Source of the DNA: an uncultured Pelagibacteraceae bacterium
Lineage (GTDB): Bacteria; Pseudomonadota; Alphaproteobacteria; Pelagibacterales; Pelagibacteraceae
Direction of reading: 5' to 3'
NCBI GenBank assembly: GCA_902568855.1
Contig: CACFSB010000004.1
Location: forward strand, 1 to 34,095
DNA length: 34,095 bases
The notes under the pieces were generated by a model, which saw nothing but the letters and a program-made list of their open reading frames with translations, was not told the origin of the DNA and searched no databases. Both the position numbers and the translations under genes were made by a program. Of the stretch, positions 8,116-16,131 are shown in pieces. Each line of letters starts with the position of its first letter. Within the stretch, counting starts at the first letter, position 1.

Positions 8116-9512
8116 CCTTCTTTATTATATAAAATAATATTTTTTAATTTATTTATATTATCATTCATGTCTGGATTATTTTCTTTTAATTTTTCTATTG
8201 TTTTCACAGAATGAATTATAGTTGTATGATCTCGATTTGAAAATTCTCTTCCAATTTCTGGTAATGATTTTGTGGTTAAAATTTTAGTCAGATAAATAGC
8301 TGTCTGTCTTGGTCTAACTAAATATCTCGATCTTCTTGAGGATAACATCTCATTTTTGCTGATTTTGAAAAATTTACAGACAATTGTTTGTATTGTGTCT
8401 ATCGTTACGTTATTTTCTGTTAAATTTAATAGATCTTTCAAAATAATCTTTGTCTCAGATAAACTCGGTAGTTTGTTATAAATTCTCGAGAATGAAACTA
8501 TACGATTTATTGCTCCAACTAATTCCCGCACATTAGTTGTAATTTTATTACTTATAAAATCTTGAATTTCATCTGTAAAATTTAGTTTATCAGCATAAAG
8601 ATTAGTTAATTCATTTATCTTGTGATTGATAATCTTTCTTCTTAAATCATACTCGGGTTTTTGAATATCTACTACTAGACCTCCAGAAAATCTTGATTTT
8701 ATTCTTTCTTGAATTCTAGATAGCTTATTAGGTGGTCTGTCAGCTGAGACAATTATTTGTGACTCTTTATCCAAAAGTGCATTAAAAGTATGAAAAAACT
8801 CTTCCTGCATAGCTTCTTTGCCATTCATGAACTGAATATCGTCTATTAATAAAACATCTGTATTTCTAAAATATTCTTTAAATTTAACCATATCATTAGA
8901 TTTAATTGATTTTACAAATTGATACATAAAACGTTCAGCTGAGATAAACATAACTTTTTTGTTTTTACTCATTTCGTAGCCTATAGAATTTAAAAGATGA
9001 GTTTTACCTAAACCTACGCCCCCATATACGTAAAGTGGATTATAATGAGATATATTCTCAGATACCTTTAAAGAAGCTTCAAATGCTATTTTATTACTTG
9101 AGCCGATTAAAAAGTTTTCAAATCTTTTATTAGGATCTATTCGACTATACTGGAAATGAGAATCTTTTATAAATGAGACTTTTCGAGTTTCATTTATTTG
9201 ATTAAGATCATCAAATTTCTCACTTTTAGTATCCTTTTTTTCTAAAATCTTAAATTCTATTCTTATAATTTGTTTTTTGTGTTTTCTGATAGTTTGTAAA
9301 ATTTGATCTAAATATCTTGATGTAATCCAATCACGGATAAACCTCGTTGGAACAGTTAATAAAATATAATTATTAAAATCTTCATGTAAATCAACTTTTT
9401 TTATCCAACTTTCATAAACTTCTTTTCCCAATTTAAGTTTTAATTCAGACTGAATTAGTTTCCAATCAAGATTAATCTTATCAAAACTTTTATTTGTGTG
9501 CGTATTGTTCAT
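8112..9512 (-). CDS. dnaA: Chromosomal replication initiator protein
   Basis: AAA+ ATPase that binds DnaA boxes and opens the origin. 466 aa. Domain I is near residues 10-90 (WKLIQSELKLKLGKEVYESWI), followed by a short linker. The AAA+ domain has Walker A GGVGLGKTHLL (about 165-175), Walker B VLLIDDIQF, and the sensor/arginine-finger region ERIKSRFSGGLVVDI. The C-terminal helix-turn-helix has the DnaA signature REFSNRDHTTIIHSVKTI. It begins at 9512, 270 bases from rpsT, and overlaps dnaN downstream. The upstream region holds an AT-rich repeat pair and a relaxed DnaA box that could serve autoregulation or the origin. Confidence 0.97.
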   Translation of the reverse strand: MNNTHTNKSFDKINLDWKLIQSELKLKLGKEVYESWIKKVDLHEDFNNYILLTVPTRFIRDWITSRYLDQILQTIRKHKKQIIRIEFKILEKKDTKSEKFDDLNQINETRKVSFIKDSHFQYSRIDPNKRFENFLIGSSNKIAFEASLKVSENISHYNPLYVYGGVGLGKTHLLNSIGYEMSKNKKVMFISAERFMYQFVKSIKSNDMVKFKEYFRNTDVLLIDDIQFMNGKEAMQEEFFHTFNALLDKESQIIVSADRPPNKLSRIQERIKSRFSGGLVVDIQKPEYDLRRKIINHKINELTNLYADKLNFTDEIQDFISNKITTNVRELVGAINRIVSFSRIYNKLPSLSETKIILKDLLNLTENNVTIDTIQTIVCKFFKISKNEMLSSRRSRYLVRPRQTAIYLTKILTTKSLPEIGREFSNRDHTTIIHSVKTIEKLKENNPDMNDNINKLKNIILYNKEG

Positions 9513-9578
9513 TTTTTTGGAGAGACTCCAGTTACATCAATAATGATGGTTATTGCAACAAATTATTTTACTAAACCG

Positions 9579-9668
9579 AAAATAAATAAAATCTAGGATT
9601 GTGTAAAAAATTTTTTTAAAAATTTCTTTGACAAAATATCTTTTTATGTATCCAAAAATAAATAAAAT
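9579..9668. repeat. 14-bp direct repeat pair flanking a relaxed DnaA box
   Basis: AAAATAAATAAAAT occurs exactly at 9579-9592 and again at 9655-9668, 76 bases apart start to start. A TTWTNCACA match sits between them at 9600-9608 on the - strand. In a very AT-rich genome an exact 14-mer of A and T can arise by chance, so the functional meaning is uncertain. Confidence 0.4.
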
Positions 9669-9755
9669 TTATAATTGAATTAAATATAATAATTTTTTAC
9701 TAATTCTAAATATTGTAATTTAAGATTACCCCATCATATATGAAGCGTATTCTTT

Positions 9756-9770
9756 AAGTTGAATCAACTT
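9756..9770. repeat. 15-bp inverted repeat just past the rpsT stop
   Basis: AAGTTGA-A-TCAACTT, seven-base arms with a one-base centre, 12 bases beyond the rpsT stop on the - strand. No U-tract follows on either strand, so it is not a standard intrinsic terminator. It could be a protein-binding dyad or a 3'-end stabilising element. Confidence 0.4.
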
Positions 9771-9782
9771 GAGGTATAGAAA

Positions 9783-10043
9783 TTATAATGAACTTATTTT
9801 TTTTGTAATTTTAGATACGTTCCTAGACGCATTTTCTTTTTTTATTATTCCAGTTTTAGCAATCTTCATTAACTCAGAATTCAACTTGGGTAAGAACTTT
9901 AAAGCCTCTGACTTTTTTTTATTTTCAATCAGAACGTTCATTTTTTTTAATGCAATTTTGTATCTACTTTTTCTCGCTTTGTTTACCGCAGTCTGTTTAG
10001 ATATTCGTCTAATTCTTTTAATTGCTGATTTTGTATTAGCCAT
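9783..10043 (-). CDS. rpsT: 30S ribosomal protein S20
   Basis: Primary 16S rRNA-binding protein of the small subunit. 86 aa, the normal size, very basic: it begins MANTKSAIKRIRRISKQTAVNKARKSRYK and continues with the alternating Lys/Ala helices of S20. The large + strand open frame over the same bases is a shadow. It is flanked by dnaA and mutM on the same strand, the usual alphaproteobacterial position of rpsT. A good promoter lies between the mutM stop and the rpsT ATG; no Shine-Dalgarno sequence is seen before the start. Confidence 0.96.
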   Translation of the reverse strand: MANTKSAIKRIRRISKQTAVNKARKSRYKIALKKMNVLIENKKKSEALKFLPKLNSELMKIAKTGIIKKENASRNVSKITKKISSL

Positions 10044-10054
10044 AATTTTGCAGG

Positions 10055-10083
10055 GGTATAACCGCTTAAATAAGCCTGGTCAA
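10055..10083 (-). promoter_or_regulatory. rpsT promoter
   Basis: On the - strand, -35 TTGACC (10078-10083) and -10 TATACC (10055-10060) are spaced by exactly 17 bases. The spacer contains a small dyad GCTTA-TT-TAAGC. The -10 box ends 11 bases before the rpsT ATG, predicting a leader of about five bases without a ribosome-binding site. Confidence 0.6.
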
Positions 10084-10091
10084 TAATATAT

Positions 10092-10958
10092 TTATTGTTT
10101 TTGGCATATTTCACACAAAAATGTTGATCTATTTGATTGAGTTATTTTATTAATTGTTCCCGAACAACCAAATCTCTTACAGTTTTGTTTATCTCTACCA
10201 TAAACCTTAAACTCTTTTTGAAAATTACCTTGATCACCTTTGGTATTTTTAAAGTCTCTTATAGTTGATCCACCTTTCCTTATTGCATTATGTAAAATTT
10301 TTCTTGAATTTATAACTATATTTTTACATTGGTATTTTTTCAAATATTTAGCTGATAGTGAAGGATTAATTTTTGATAAATATAGAATTTCACTTGCGTA
10401 AATATTTCCGATTCCAGATACAAAATTTTGGTCTAATAAAAAATTTTTAATACTCTTATTTTTTTTTTTAAAGTGATTAATCAAATACTTTGAATTAAAT
10501 TTTTTGTTAAAAGGTTCTGGGCCTAAATTTTTAAACTTTTTTTTTACACTATTAAAGTCATCAAAAAATTGAAAGTAACCAAATCTTCTTGGATCATTAT
10601 AAATTAACCTTATATTCTTAAAGAAAAATTCAACGTGGTTGTGTTTTTTTGGCAAATTTGGTGAATTATAAAAACTAGTATTGGTGAGCATGTTATTTTT
10701 TTTATTTTCAACAATATGAATTGTTCCTGACATTCCTAAATGAACTATACAAAAACTTTTATTTTCCAGCTCAATAATCAAATATTTTGAGAATCTTTTG
10801 ATATTTAAAATAAGTTTGTTTTTTAGCTTTTTTTCAAAAGAGGTTTCCAATTTAAATCTTAAGTTTCTATTTCTAACCAAAACTTTATTGATTTTTTTAC
10901 CTTTTATATTTTTTAATAAAGATTGTCGGACTATTTCTACTTCTGGTAATTCTGGCAT
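10092..10958 (-). CDS. mutM: Formamidopyrimidine-DNA glycosylase (Fpg)
   Basis: Base-excision repair enzyme removing oxidised purines such as 8-oxoguanine, with AP-lyase activity. 288 aa. The catalytic N-terminus MPELPEVEIVRQSL (Pro2 after Met removal, Glu3) is intact. The helix-two-turn-helix region reads NFLLDQNFVSGIGNIYASEILY. The C-terminal zinc finger uses a C-x4-C form (CKRFGC) then CEIC, as in other alphaproteobacteria. It is divergent from ubiE and lies upstream of rpsT. A TATAAT sits five bases before its ATG. Interior stretches are Lys/Asn-rich, as expected from the base composition. Confidence 0.95.
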   Translation of the reverse strand: MPELPEVEIVRQSLLKNIKGKKINKVLVRNRNLRFKLETSFEKKLKNKLILNIKRFSKYLIIELENKSFCIVHLGMSGTIHIVENKKNNMLTNTSFYNSPNLPKKHNHVEFFFKNIRLIYNDPRRFGYFQFFDDFNSVKKKFKNLGPEPFNKKFNSKYLINHFKKKNKSIKNFLLDQNFVSGIGNIYASEILYLSKINPSLSAKYLKKYQCKNIVINSRKILHNAIRKGGSTIRDFKNTKGDQGNFQKEFKVYGRDKQNCKRFGCSGTINKITQSNRSTFLCEICQKQ

Positions 10959-10963
10959 TTACT

Positions 10964-10969
10964 ATTATA
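10964..10969 (-). promoter_or_regulatory. Candidate -10 box of mutM, leaderless arrangement
   Basis: A perfect TATAAT on the - strand, five bases before the mutM ATG. The expected -35 position holds only a T-run (TTTTTA), so the promoter call rests on the -10 box. The predicted start of transcription coincides with the start codon. Confidence 0.35.
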
Positions 10970-10991
10970 TTAAATGAATAATTAATTAAAA

Positions 10992-11696
10992 ATGCAACAA
11001 CATCTTCAAAATAAAAAAGGATTAGTTCAGGGTGTATTTAATCAAGTTTTTGATAAATACGATTTAATGAATGATTTTATGTCATTTGGAATACATAGAC
11101 TGTGGAAAAAAAACCTAATCAATATGATTGGCCCATCAAAAAATAAAAGCTTAGTTGATGTTGCTTGCGGTACTGGAGATATAGGAAAACTTTATCTAGA
11201 CAACACTAATATCAATAATCATGTTACTTGCATCGATCCAAATAAAGGGATGGTATCCAAAGGAAAAGAAAAGCTAAAAAATTATAAAAACATAAAATGG
11301 ATAATTTCCAGTGCAGAAAAACTCCCCCTCAAAAATAATTCATTTGACTTTTATACGATTAGTTTTGGCTTAAGAAATACAAAAAATTTAGATAAATCTT
11401 TATCAGAGGCACATAGAGTTTTAAAAAAAGGCGGACGATTTTTTTGTTTAGAATTTTCCAAAATACAAAATAAGAACTTAGAACTTATTTATAAAAATTA
11501 TTCAAAATTAATTCCTTTAGTTGGTAAATACGTTGTTGGACAAAGAGAGCCTTATGATTATCTTATTGAAAGTATTGATAATTTTGTCAATCAAGAGGAA
11601 CTTTTACAATTTATGAAAGAGAATAAATTTCAAAAATGCGATTACAGGAACTTCTCTAATGGAATAGTATCTATACATAGTGGTTGGAAAGTTTAA
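10992..11696 (+). CDS. ubiE: Ubiquinone biosynthesis C-methyltransferase UbiE/COQ5
   Basis: SAM-dependent C-methyltransferase making demethoxyubiquinol from the octaprenyl-benzoquinol precursor. 234 aa. The family start VQGVFNQVFDKYDLMNDFMSFGIHRLWKK is followed by the SAM loop DVACGTGDIG (about 54-63) and the UbiE signatures YTISFGLRNTKNLDKSLSEAHRVLKKGG and GWKV at the C-terminus. It begins 33 bases from the divergent mutM. Its TAA overlaps the ubiB ATG (TAATG). The next quinone gene, coq7, is at 974-1504. Confidence 0.96.
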   Translation: MQQHLQNKKGLVQGVFNQVFDKYDLMNDFMSFGIHRLWKKNLINMIGPSKNKSLVDVACGTGDIGKLYLDNTNINNHVTCIDPNKGMVSKGKEKLKNYKNIKWIISSAEKLPLKNNSFDFYTISFGLRNTKNLDKSLSEAHRVLKKGGRFFCLEFSKIQNKNLELIYKNYSKLIPLVGKYVVGQREPYDYLIESIDNFVNQEELLQFMKENKFQKCDYRNFSNGIVSIHSGWKV

Positions 11697-13261
11697 TGAT
11701 AAAAAAAATTATAACTTTATTTAAACTTGGACGAAAAATAGCTCAATCAGATATATTAGAGATAATCTCAAAATTTCAAAAGCCACCATTAGCAATCACA
11801 TTAATATTAAAATTTTTAGCAATATCTTTTTCACCTAAAAAAAAGAACTTAATTAAAAGTGAGGGCGAACGATTATCAGATTCTTTGGAATCTATGGGTA
11901 CAACTTTTATAAAACTTGGACAATTCTTAGCTACGCGTCCAGATATAATTGGGGAGAATCTGTCAAAACAACTTGAAAATCTTCAAGATAAGTTGCCACC
12001 ATTTTCACTTATACAAGCTAAAGAAATAATAAAAAATGATTTAGGACAAGAAACATATGACTCAATTATAAATCTAAGTGAACCTGTTGCAGCAGCCTCT
12101 ATAGCCCAAGTTCATAAAGCTCAAATCAACGATAATGGTACTATCAAGGATGTTGCGATAAAAATTTTACGTCCAAACATCAAAAAAATTTTTAACGATG
12201 AAATTGATGCAATTATGCTTTTTGCTTTTTTAATGGAGTCATTTATTAAAAAGACAAAAAGATTAAAATTGGTTGAGGTAGTTTTTTTACTAAAAGAAAT
12301 AACAAATTTAGAAATGGATTTAAGATTTGAGGCAGCTGCAGCTAATGAATATGCGGAAAATACTAAAAATGATGTTGGGTTTAGAGTTCCTGAAATTTAT
12401 TGGAATTTTACAAGTGAAAATGTAATGACATTAGATTGGGTTGATGGGATTTCTATTAGGGAAACTGAGGAGCTAAAAAAAAGAAATTTAAATACTGAAA
12501 AAATTGCAAACGATATTATTCAAAATTTTCTAAGACATGCAGTGAGGGATGGATTTTTTCACGCTGATATGCATCAAGGAAATGTATTTATAGATAATAA
12601 TGGTCATATAGTTCCAATTGATTTTGGAATAATGGGTAGACTTGATAAAATGAGTAAAAGATTTTTGGCAGAAATATTATTTGGTTTTATTCAAAGAGAT
12701 TATCGTAAAGTAGCAGAAGTACATTTGGTCGCTGGACTGGTTCCTAAAGAGGTTCCAATTGATGACCTTGCTCAAGCCCTAAGATCAATTGGTGAACCAA
12801 TTTTTGGCCAAACAGTAAAAGATATTTCTGGTGGAAAATTATTAAAACAATTATTTGATGTTACAGAAAAATTTAACATGCAAACACAACCTCAACTTCT
12901 TATGCTTCAAAAAACAATGGTTGTTGTGGAGGGGGTAGCCAGAAAATTAAATCCAAATACAAACATTTGGACTACATCTAAACCTGTTCTAGAAAATTGG
13001 TTAAGAGAAACGAAAGATCCTATGACCACAATTAATGAAACAATTCAAAGTACTTCTGAAGTGATTAAAAGATTACCGGAATTCCCAGAAATAATGGATA
13101 AAGCTAATCAAGCCCTAACATATTTAGCTAGTGGTCAAATTCCACAAAATTCAAACTCTTATACCGCTTTGAATACAAAAAAATCAGAAATGACCGCTTT
13201 TAGAAATCAATCTATTATTGGCTTTTTAGTCCTTGTAATTTTTAGTCTATTGGTATTTTAA
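11696..13261 (+). CDS. ubiB: Ubiquinone biosynthesis accessory kinase-like protein UbiB (ABC1/ADCK family)
   Basis: Membrane-associated atypical kinase-like ATPase required for ubiquinone synthesis, homologous to yeast Coq8. About 521 aa. The ABC1 signatures are the KxGQ motif TTFIKLGQFLATRPDIIG, the Ala-rich nucleotide loop AAASIAQVHKA, FHADMHQGNVFID with the catalytic Asp, and the metal-binding IDFGIMGRL. The C-terminus ends in a hydrophobic helix (SIIGFLVLVIFSLLVF). I start it at the ATG overlapping the ubiE stop (11696), which gives the normal MIKKIITLFKLGRK beginning; an in-frame TTG four codons upstream is less likely. coaBC follows after eight bases. Confidence 0.95.
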   Translation: MIKKIITLFKLGRKIAQSDILEIISKFQKPPLAITLILKFLAISFSPKKKNLIKSEGERLSDSLESMGTTFIKLGQFLATRPDIIGENLSKQLENLQDKLPPFSLIQAKEIIKNDLGQETYDSIINLSEPVAAASIAQVHKAQINDNGTIKDVAIKILRPNIKKIFNDEIDAIMLFAFLMESFIKKTKRLKLVEVVFLLKEITNLEMDLRFEAAAANEYAENTKNDVGFRVPEIYWNFTSENVMTLDWVDGISIRETEELKKRNLNTEKIANDIIQNFLRHAVRDGFFHADMHQGNVFIDNNGHIVPIDFGIMGRLDKMSKRFLAEILFGFIQRDYRKVAEVHLVAGLVPKEVPIDDLAQALRSIGEPIFGQTVKDISGGKLLKQLFDVTEKFNMQTQPQLLMLQKTMVVVEGVARKLNPNTNIWTTSKPVLENWLRETKDPMTTINETIQSTSEVIKRLPEFPEIMDKANQALTYLASGQIPQNSNSYTALNTKKSEMTAFRNQSIIGFLVLVIFSLLVF

Positions 13262-13269
13262 TTCACCTC

Positions 13270-14469
13270 ATGAGTAACTTGAATAATAAAAAAATCTTAT
13301 TAATAATTTGTGGAGGTATAGCTGCATATAAAAGTCTGGAATTAATCAGACTTTTAAAAAAGGATGGTGTAATTATAAAAACAATTCTTACTAAAAGCGG
13401 TGCTGAATTTGTGACACCTCTTTCAATTACTTCGTTATCTCAATCAAAAGTTTATCAGGATCTTTTTAGTATAGAAAATGAAGTAGAAATGAATCACATA
13501 AGTCTTTCAAGATGGGCGGATCTCATTTTAATTGCGCCTGCGACAGCTAATACAATATCTAAACTTGCTAGTGGAAGTTCAGACGATTTAGCTTCAACTG
13601 TTGCTCTTGCGTCAAACAAAAAAATTTTTATTGCTCCTGCAATGAATGTAAGGATGTGGGAACATCAATCTACTAAACAAAATATAAAAAAACTAAAAAC
13701 CTATAACTATGAATTAATTGGTCCTGAAATTGGAGATATGGCATGTGGAGAATACGGTGAAGGTAAAATGTCGGAGCCAAAAGAGATAATAAATAAACTT
13801 GAAATTTATTTTAAAAATTTAAAAATAAAAAATAAATTAAGGGCAATCGTGACCGCAGGACCAACCAAGGAGTATATTGATCCAATAAGATATATATCTA
13901 ATAAATCCAGTGGTAAGCAAGGCTATGAAATTGCGAAATCATTATCAAAAAAGGGTTTTGAAACAACTTTAATTTCAGGACCAACAAATTTAGAAATAAA
14001 TAATGATATCAATTTGATCAAGGTTGAAACTGCTGAAGAAATGTTTCAATCGACTCTTAAAAGTTTACCGGCCGATGTTGCAATATTTTCAGCGGCAGTG
14101 TGTGACTATAAAGTGAAAGAAATTTCTAAAATAAAAATAAAGAAACAGGATGAGATTAGTTTAGATTTAGAAAAAAATGTTGATATTCTTGATTATGTCT
14201 CTAATCATAACTCCTTAAGACCAAAACTTGTGGTAGGATTCGCAGCTGAAACGAATGATTTAGAAAACTATGCTAATAAAAAACTAGGTGAAAAAAATTG
14301 TGACTGGATAGTTGCAAATGATGTATCAAATAAATCAATTGGTTTTGAGTCAGATTTTAATGAAGTATCAATTCTTTATAAAAATAAAAAAATAGAGAGA
14401 CTTAAATATAAATCTAAATCAGAAATTTCAGATGAATTAGTTGAAAAAATCATTGATCATTTAAACTAA
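13270..14469 (+). CDS. coaBC: Bifunctional phosphopantothenoylcysteine decarboxylase / phosphopantothenate-cysteine ligase
   Basis: Carries out two steps of coenzyme A synthesis. 399 aa, the usual length of the fused protein. The CoaC half has the flavoprotein start LLIICGGIAAYKSLELIRLLKK, the active-site PAMNVRMWEH and the substrate-clamp motif GDMACGEYGEGKM. The CoaB half starts near residue 193 with IVTAGPTKEYIDPIRYISNKSSGKQG and has the ligase motif FSAAVCDYKVK and VGFAAET. It overlaps dut by one base (TAATG) in the ubiE-ubiB-coaBC-dut operon, a common alphaproteobacterial order. Confidence 0.97.
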   Translation: MSNLNNKKILLIICGGIAAYKSLELIRLLKKDGVIIKTILTKSGAEFVTPLSITSLSQSKVYQDLFSIENEVEMNHISLSRWADLILIAPATANTISKLASGSSDDLASTVALASNKKIFIAPAMNVRMWEHQSTKQNIKKLKTYNYELIGPEIGDMACGEYGEGKMSEPKEIINKLEIYFKNLKIKNKLRAIVTAGPTKEYIDPIRYISNKSSGKQGYEIAKSLSKKGFETTLISGPTNLEINNDINLIKVETAEEMFQSTLKSLPADVAIFSAAVCDYKVKEISKIKIKKQDEISLDLEKNVDILDYVSNHNSLRPKLVVGFAAETNDLENYANKKLGEKNCDWIVANDVSNKSIGFESDFNEVSILYKNKKIERLKYKSKSEISDELVEKIIDHLN

Positions 14470-14906
14470 TGATTAAAGTTTTAGTAAAAAAATTAAAACC
14501 TTCTGTAAAATTACCATCATATAAAACTAATGGTGCTTCTGGCATGGATCTGATGGCATTTATAGATAAATCAATTGAACTAAAGCCAGGAGAATCGTGC
14601 CTAATACCAACTGGATTATCACTCGCATTTCCTAAAGAATATGAAATTCAAATAAGACCAAGGTCAGGATTAGCGGCAAAAAGCAATATTAGTGTTTTAA
14701 ATACACCTGGTACAATTGATAGTGATTATAGGGGAGAAATAAAAGTTATTTTATTTAATCATGGTAACAAAAGTTTTAAAATCAATAACAACGATAGAAT
14801 TGCTCAAATGATTTTAACCCCAGTTATAAAAATGGATCTAGAAGAAACAAATGAACTTCCAGAGTCAATAAGAGGAGCAGGTGGTTTTGGTTCAACTGGT
14901 AAATGA
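14469..14906 (+). CDS. dut: Deoxyuridine 5'-triphosphate nucleotidohydrolase (dUTPase)
   Basis: Hydrolyses dUTP to dUMP, keeping uracil out of DNA and feeding dTMP synthesis. 145 aa, trimeric family. All five motifs are present in order: ASGMDLMAF, RPRSGLAAK, NTPGTIDSDYRGEIKV with the catalytic Asp and Tyr, DRIAQMIL, and the P-loop-like C-terminal RGAGGFGSTGK. It follows coaBC with a one-base stop/start overlap and runs into the next gene (E1-like protein) with a four-base ATGA overlap. Confidence 0.97.
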   Translation: MIKVLVKKLKPSVKLPSYKTNGASGMDLMAFIDKSIELKPGESCLIPTGLSLAFPKEYEIQIRPRSGLAAKSNISVLNTPGTIDSDYRGEIKVILFNHGNKSFKINNNDRIAQMILTPVIKMDLEETNELPESIRGAGGFGSTGK

Positions 14907-15640
14907 GAGAAAGTCTTAACAAATCTCAAATTGAAAGATTCTCAAGACAATTAGTTTTAAAAAATATAGGTGCGAGAGGTCAAAAAAAAATTTTATCCTC
15001 TAAAATTTTAATTGTTGGTGTTGGAGGTTTAGGTTGTCCTGCTGCAGAAAATCTAGTAAGAGCTGGTATTGGAACTATTGGTCTTGTTGACAATGATATC
15101 GTAAATCTTTCCAACATACATAGACAAAGCTTATTTACTTCTAAAGATATAAATAAATCAAAAGTTAGTGTAGCCGCAAAAAAACTGAGGGATATAAATC
15201 CATCTGCTAAAATTAAAACTTACAAATCAAGACTCAATAAGAATAATATCAAAAATATAATTAAACATTATGAAATAATAATTGATGGTTCAGATAATTT
15301 TAAGACAAAATTTTTAATTAATGATTTCTGTGTAAAATTGAAAAAAAAATTGGTAACAGGGGCAATTAGTAAATTTGATGGTCATGTATTTACATTTGAT
15401 TTTACTGATAAAAAAACAGCTTCTTTAAAAAGTTTCTACCAAGAAAATAAAATTTCAGACGATGACTTAAATTGTGAATTTGAGGGAGTTCTTGGCACAA
15501 CTGCATCAATTGTAGGAACAACTCAAGCAAATGAAGCCTTGAAAATGATTATGAAAATTGGGCAAACTTTAAAAAATCAAATATTAATTATTGATCTTTT
15601 AAATCTTAATTTTAGAAAAGTTAAATTTAATAGAAAATAA
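14903..15640 (+). CDS. ThiF/MoeB/HesA-family E1-like adenylating protein lacking zinc cysteines
   Basis: Member of the E1-like superfamily that adenylates the C-terminus of ubiquitin-fold sulfur carriers such as MoaD or ThiS. 245 aa. The nucleotide-binding loop ILIVGVGGLGCPAAENL (about residues 35-51), LVDNDIVNLSNIHRQ with the Arg finger, and IDGSDNFKTKFLIND are all present. A Cys sits in LNCEFEGVLGTTASIVG at the usual ThiF-type catalytic position. The two CxxC pairs that bind structural zinc in MoeB and ThiF are absent: the first is replaced around KSFYQEN, and the protein ends at FRKVKFNRK, where others carry a CPxC tail. No rhodanese domain is attached. It is the last enzyme gene of the ubiE-dut operon. 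Partner unknown. Confidence 0.8.
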   Translation: MRESLNKSQIERFSRQLVLKNIGARGQKKILSSKILIVGVGGLGCPAAENLVRAGIGTIGLVDNDIVNLSNIHRQSLFTSKDINKSKVSVAAKKLRDINPSAKIKTYKSRLNKNNIKNIIKHYEIIIDGSDNFKTKFLINDFCVKLKKKLVTGAISKFDGHVFTFDFTDKKTASLKSFYQENKISDDDLNCEFEGVLGTTASIVGTTQANEALKMIMKIGQTLKNQILIIDLLNLNFRKVKFNRK

Positions 15641-15654
15641 GGTGTAGCTTAATA

Positions 15655-16095
15655 ATGAAAAAATTATATCTTTTAATTTTTCTCTGGATTTTTTTTCCGT
15701 TAAATATTTTTGCAAATGATACTTTTCTCTCATTAAAAAAAAATAAAGTAAATGTTAGATATGGTCCAGGGTTTGAGTATCCTATAAAATATATCTATAA
15801 AAAAATTAATTTACCTATTAAGCAGATTGATAAGAAGGAAAATTTTAGGAGGATTATTGATCTCAAAAATAATAGTGGATGGATACATGTCTCTCAACTC
15901 AAAAAAGCAAATTCTTTAATACCAAAAATCGATAAAATTTTGTTTAGCAAGCCAACAAATTTTTCAAAACCTTTAGCAAAAATAGAAAAGGGTAGGGTTT
16001 TGTTAATACAGAATTGTAATGATGATTGGTGTAAGGTGAAAACTGGAAACTTTAAGGGTTGGGTAAAAATAGAAAATTCCTGGGGTGTGAATTAA
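15655..16095 (+). CDS. Secreted SH3-domain protein
   Basis: A 146-aa protein with a cleavable signal peptide (MKKLYLLIFLWIFFPLNIFA) followed by two bacterial SH3-like repeats. The first contains VNVRYGPGFEYPIKYIY, the second VLLIQNCNDDWCKVKTGNFKGWVKIENSWGV. This is the alphaproteobacterial family of periplasmic SH3 proteins, likely cell-wall or protein binding; the exact role is not known. The paired Cys in NCNDDWC may form a disulfide and so could be a DsbB-dependent substrate. It follows the E1-like gene by 14 bases and ends the + strand operon that starts at ubiE. Confidence 0.75.
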   Translation: MKKLYLLIFLWIFFPLNIFANDTFLSLKKNKVNVRYGPGFEYPIKYIYKKINLPIKQIDKKENFRRIIDLKNNSGWIHVSQLKKANSLIPKIDKILFSKPTNFSKPLAKIEKGRVLLIQNCNDDWCKVKTGNFKGWVKIENSWGVN

Positions 16096-16131
16096 TCTTG
16101 ATCTACTCGACTTATATTTTTTAATGTGAAA

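Larger units (their letters stand above)
9513..9782. other. dnaA upstream region: AT-rich, repeat-bearing, possible regulatory or origin DNA
   Basis: Non-coding gap between the dnaA start and the rpsT stop, the longest gene-free stretch in the window. Seen: a 14-base direct repeat AAAATAAATAAAAT at 9579-9592 and 9655-9668; one relaxed DnaA-box match (TTTTACACA on -, 9600-9608; pattern TTWTNCACA) between them; A/T-only palindromic runs at about 9605-9626; a GGAG-AGA-CTCC dyad at 9519-9529 just before dnaA; and a 15-base dyad near rpsT (9756-9770). No cluster of consensus DnaA boxes is visible, so the origin call is weak. The region must at least hold the dnaA promoter. Confidence 0.4.

Noticed and set aside
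9628-9656. TTGACA on + in the dnaA upstream region as a promoter
   Set aside because: No acceptable -10 box at 16-18 bases, and no + strand gene follows until ubiE.
9769-10086. 105-codon hydrophobic open frame on + over rpsT
   Set aside because: Looks like a membrane protein only because it is the complement of Lys/Ala-rich S20.
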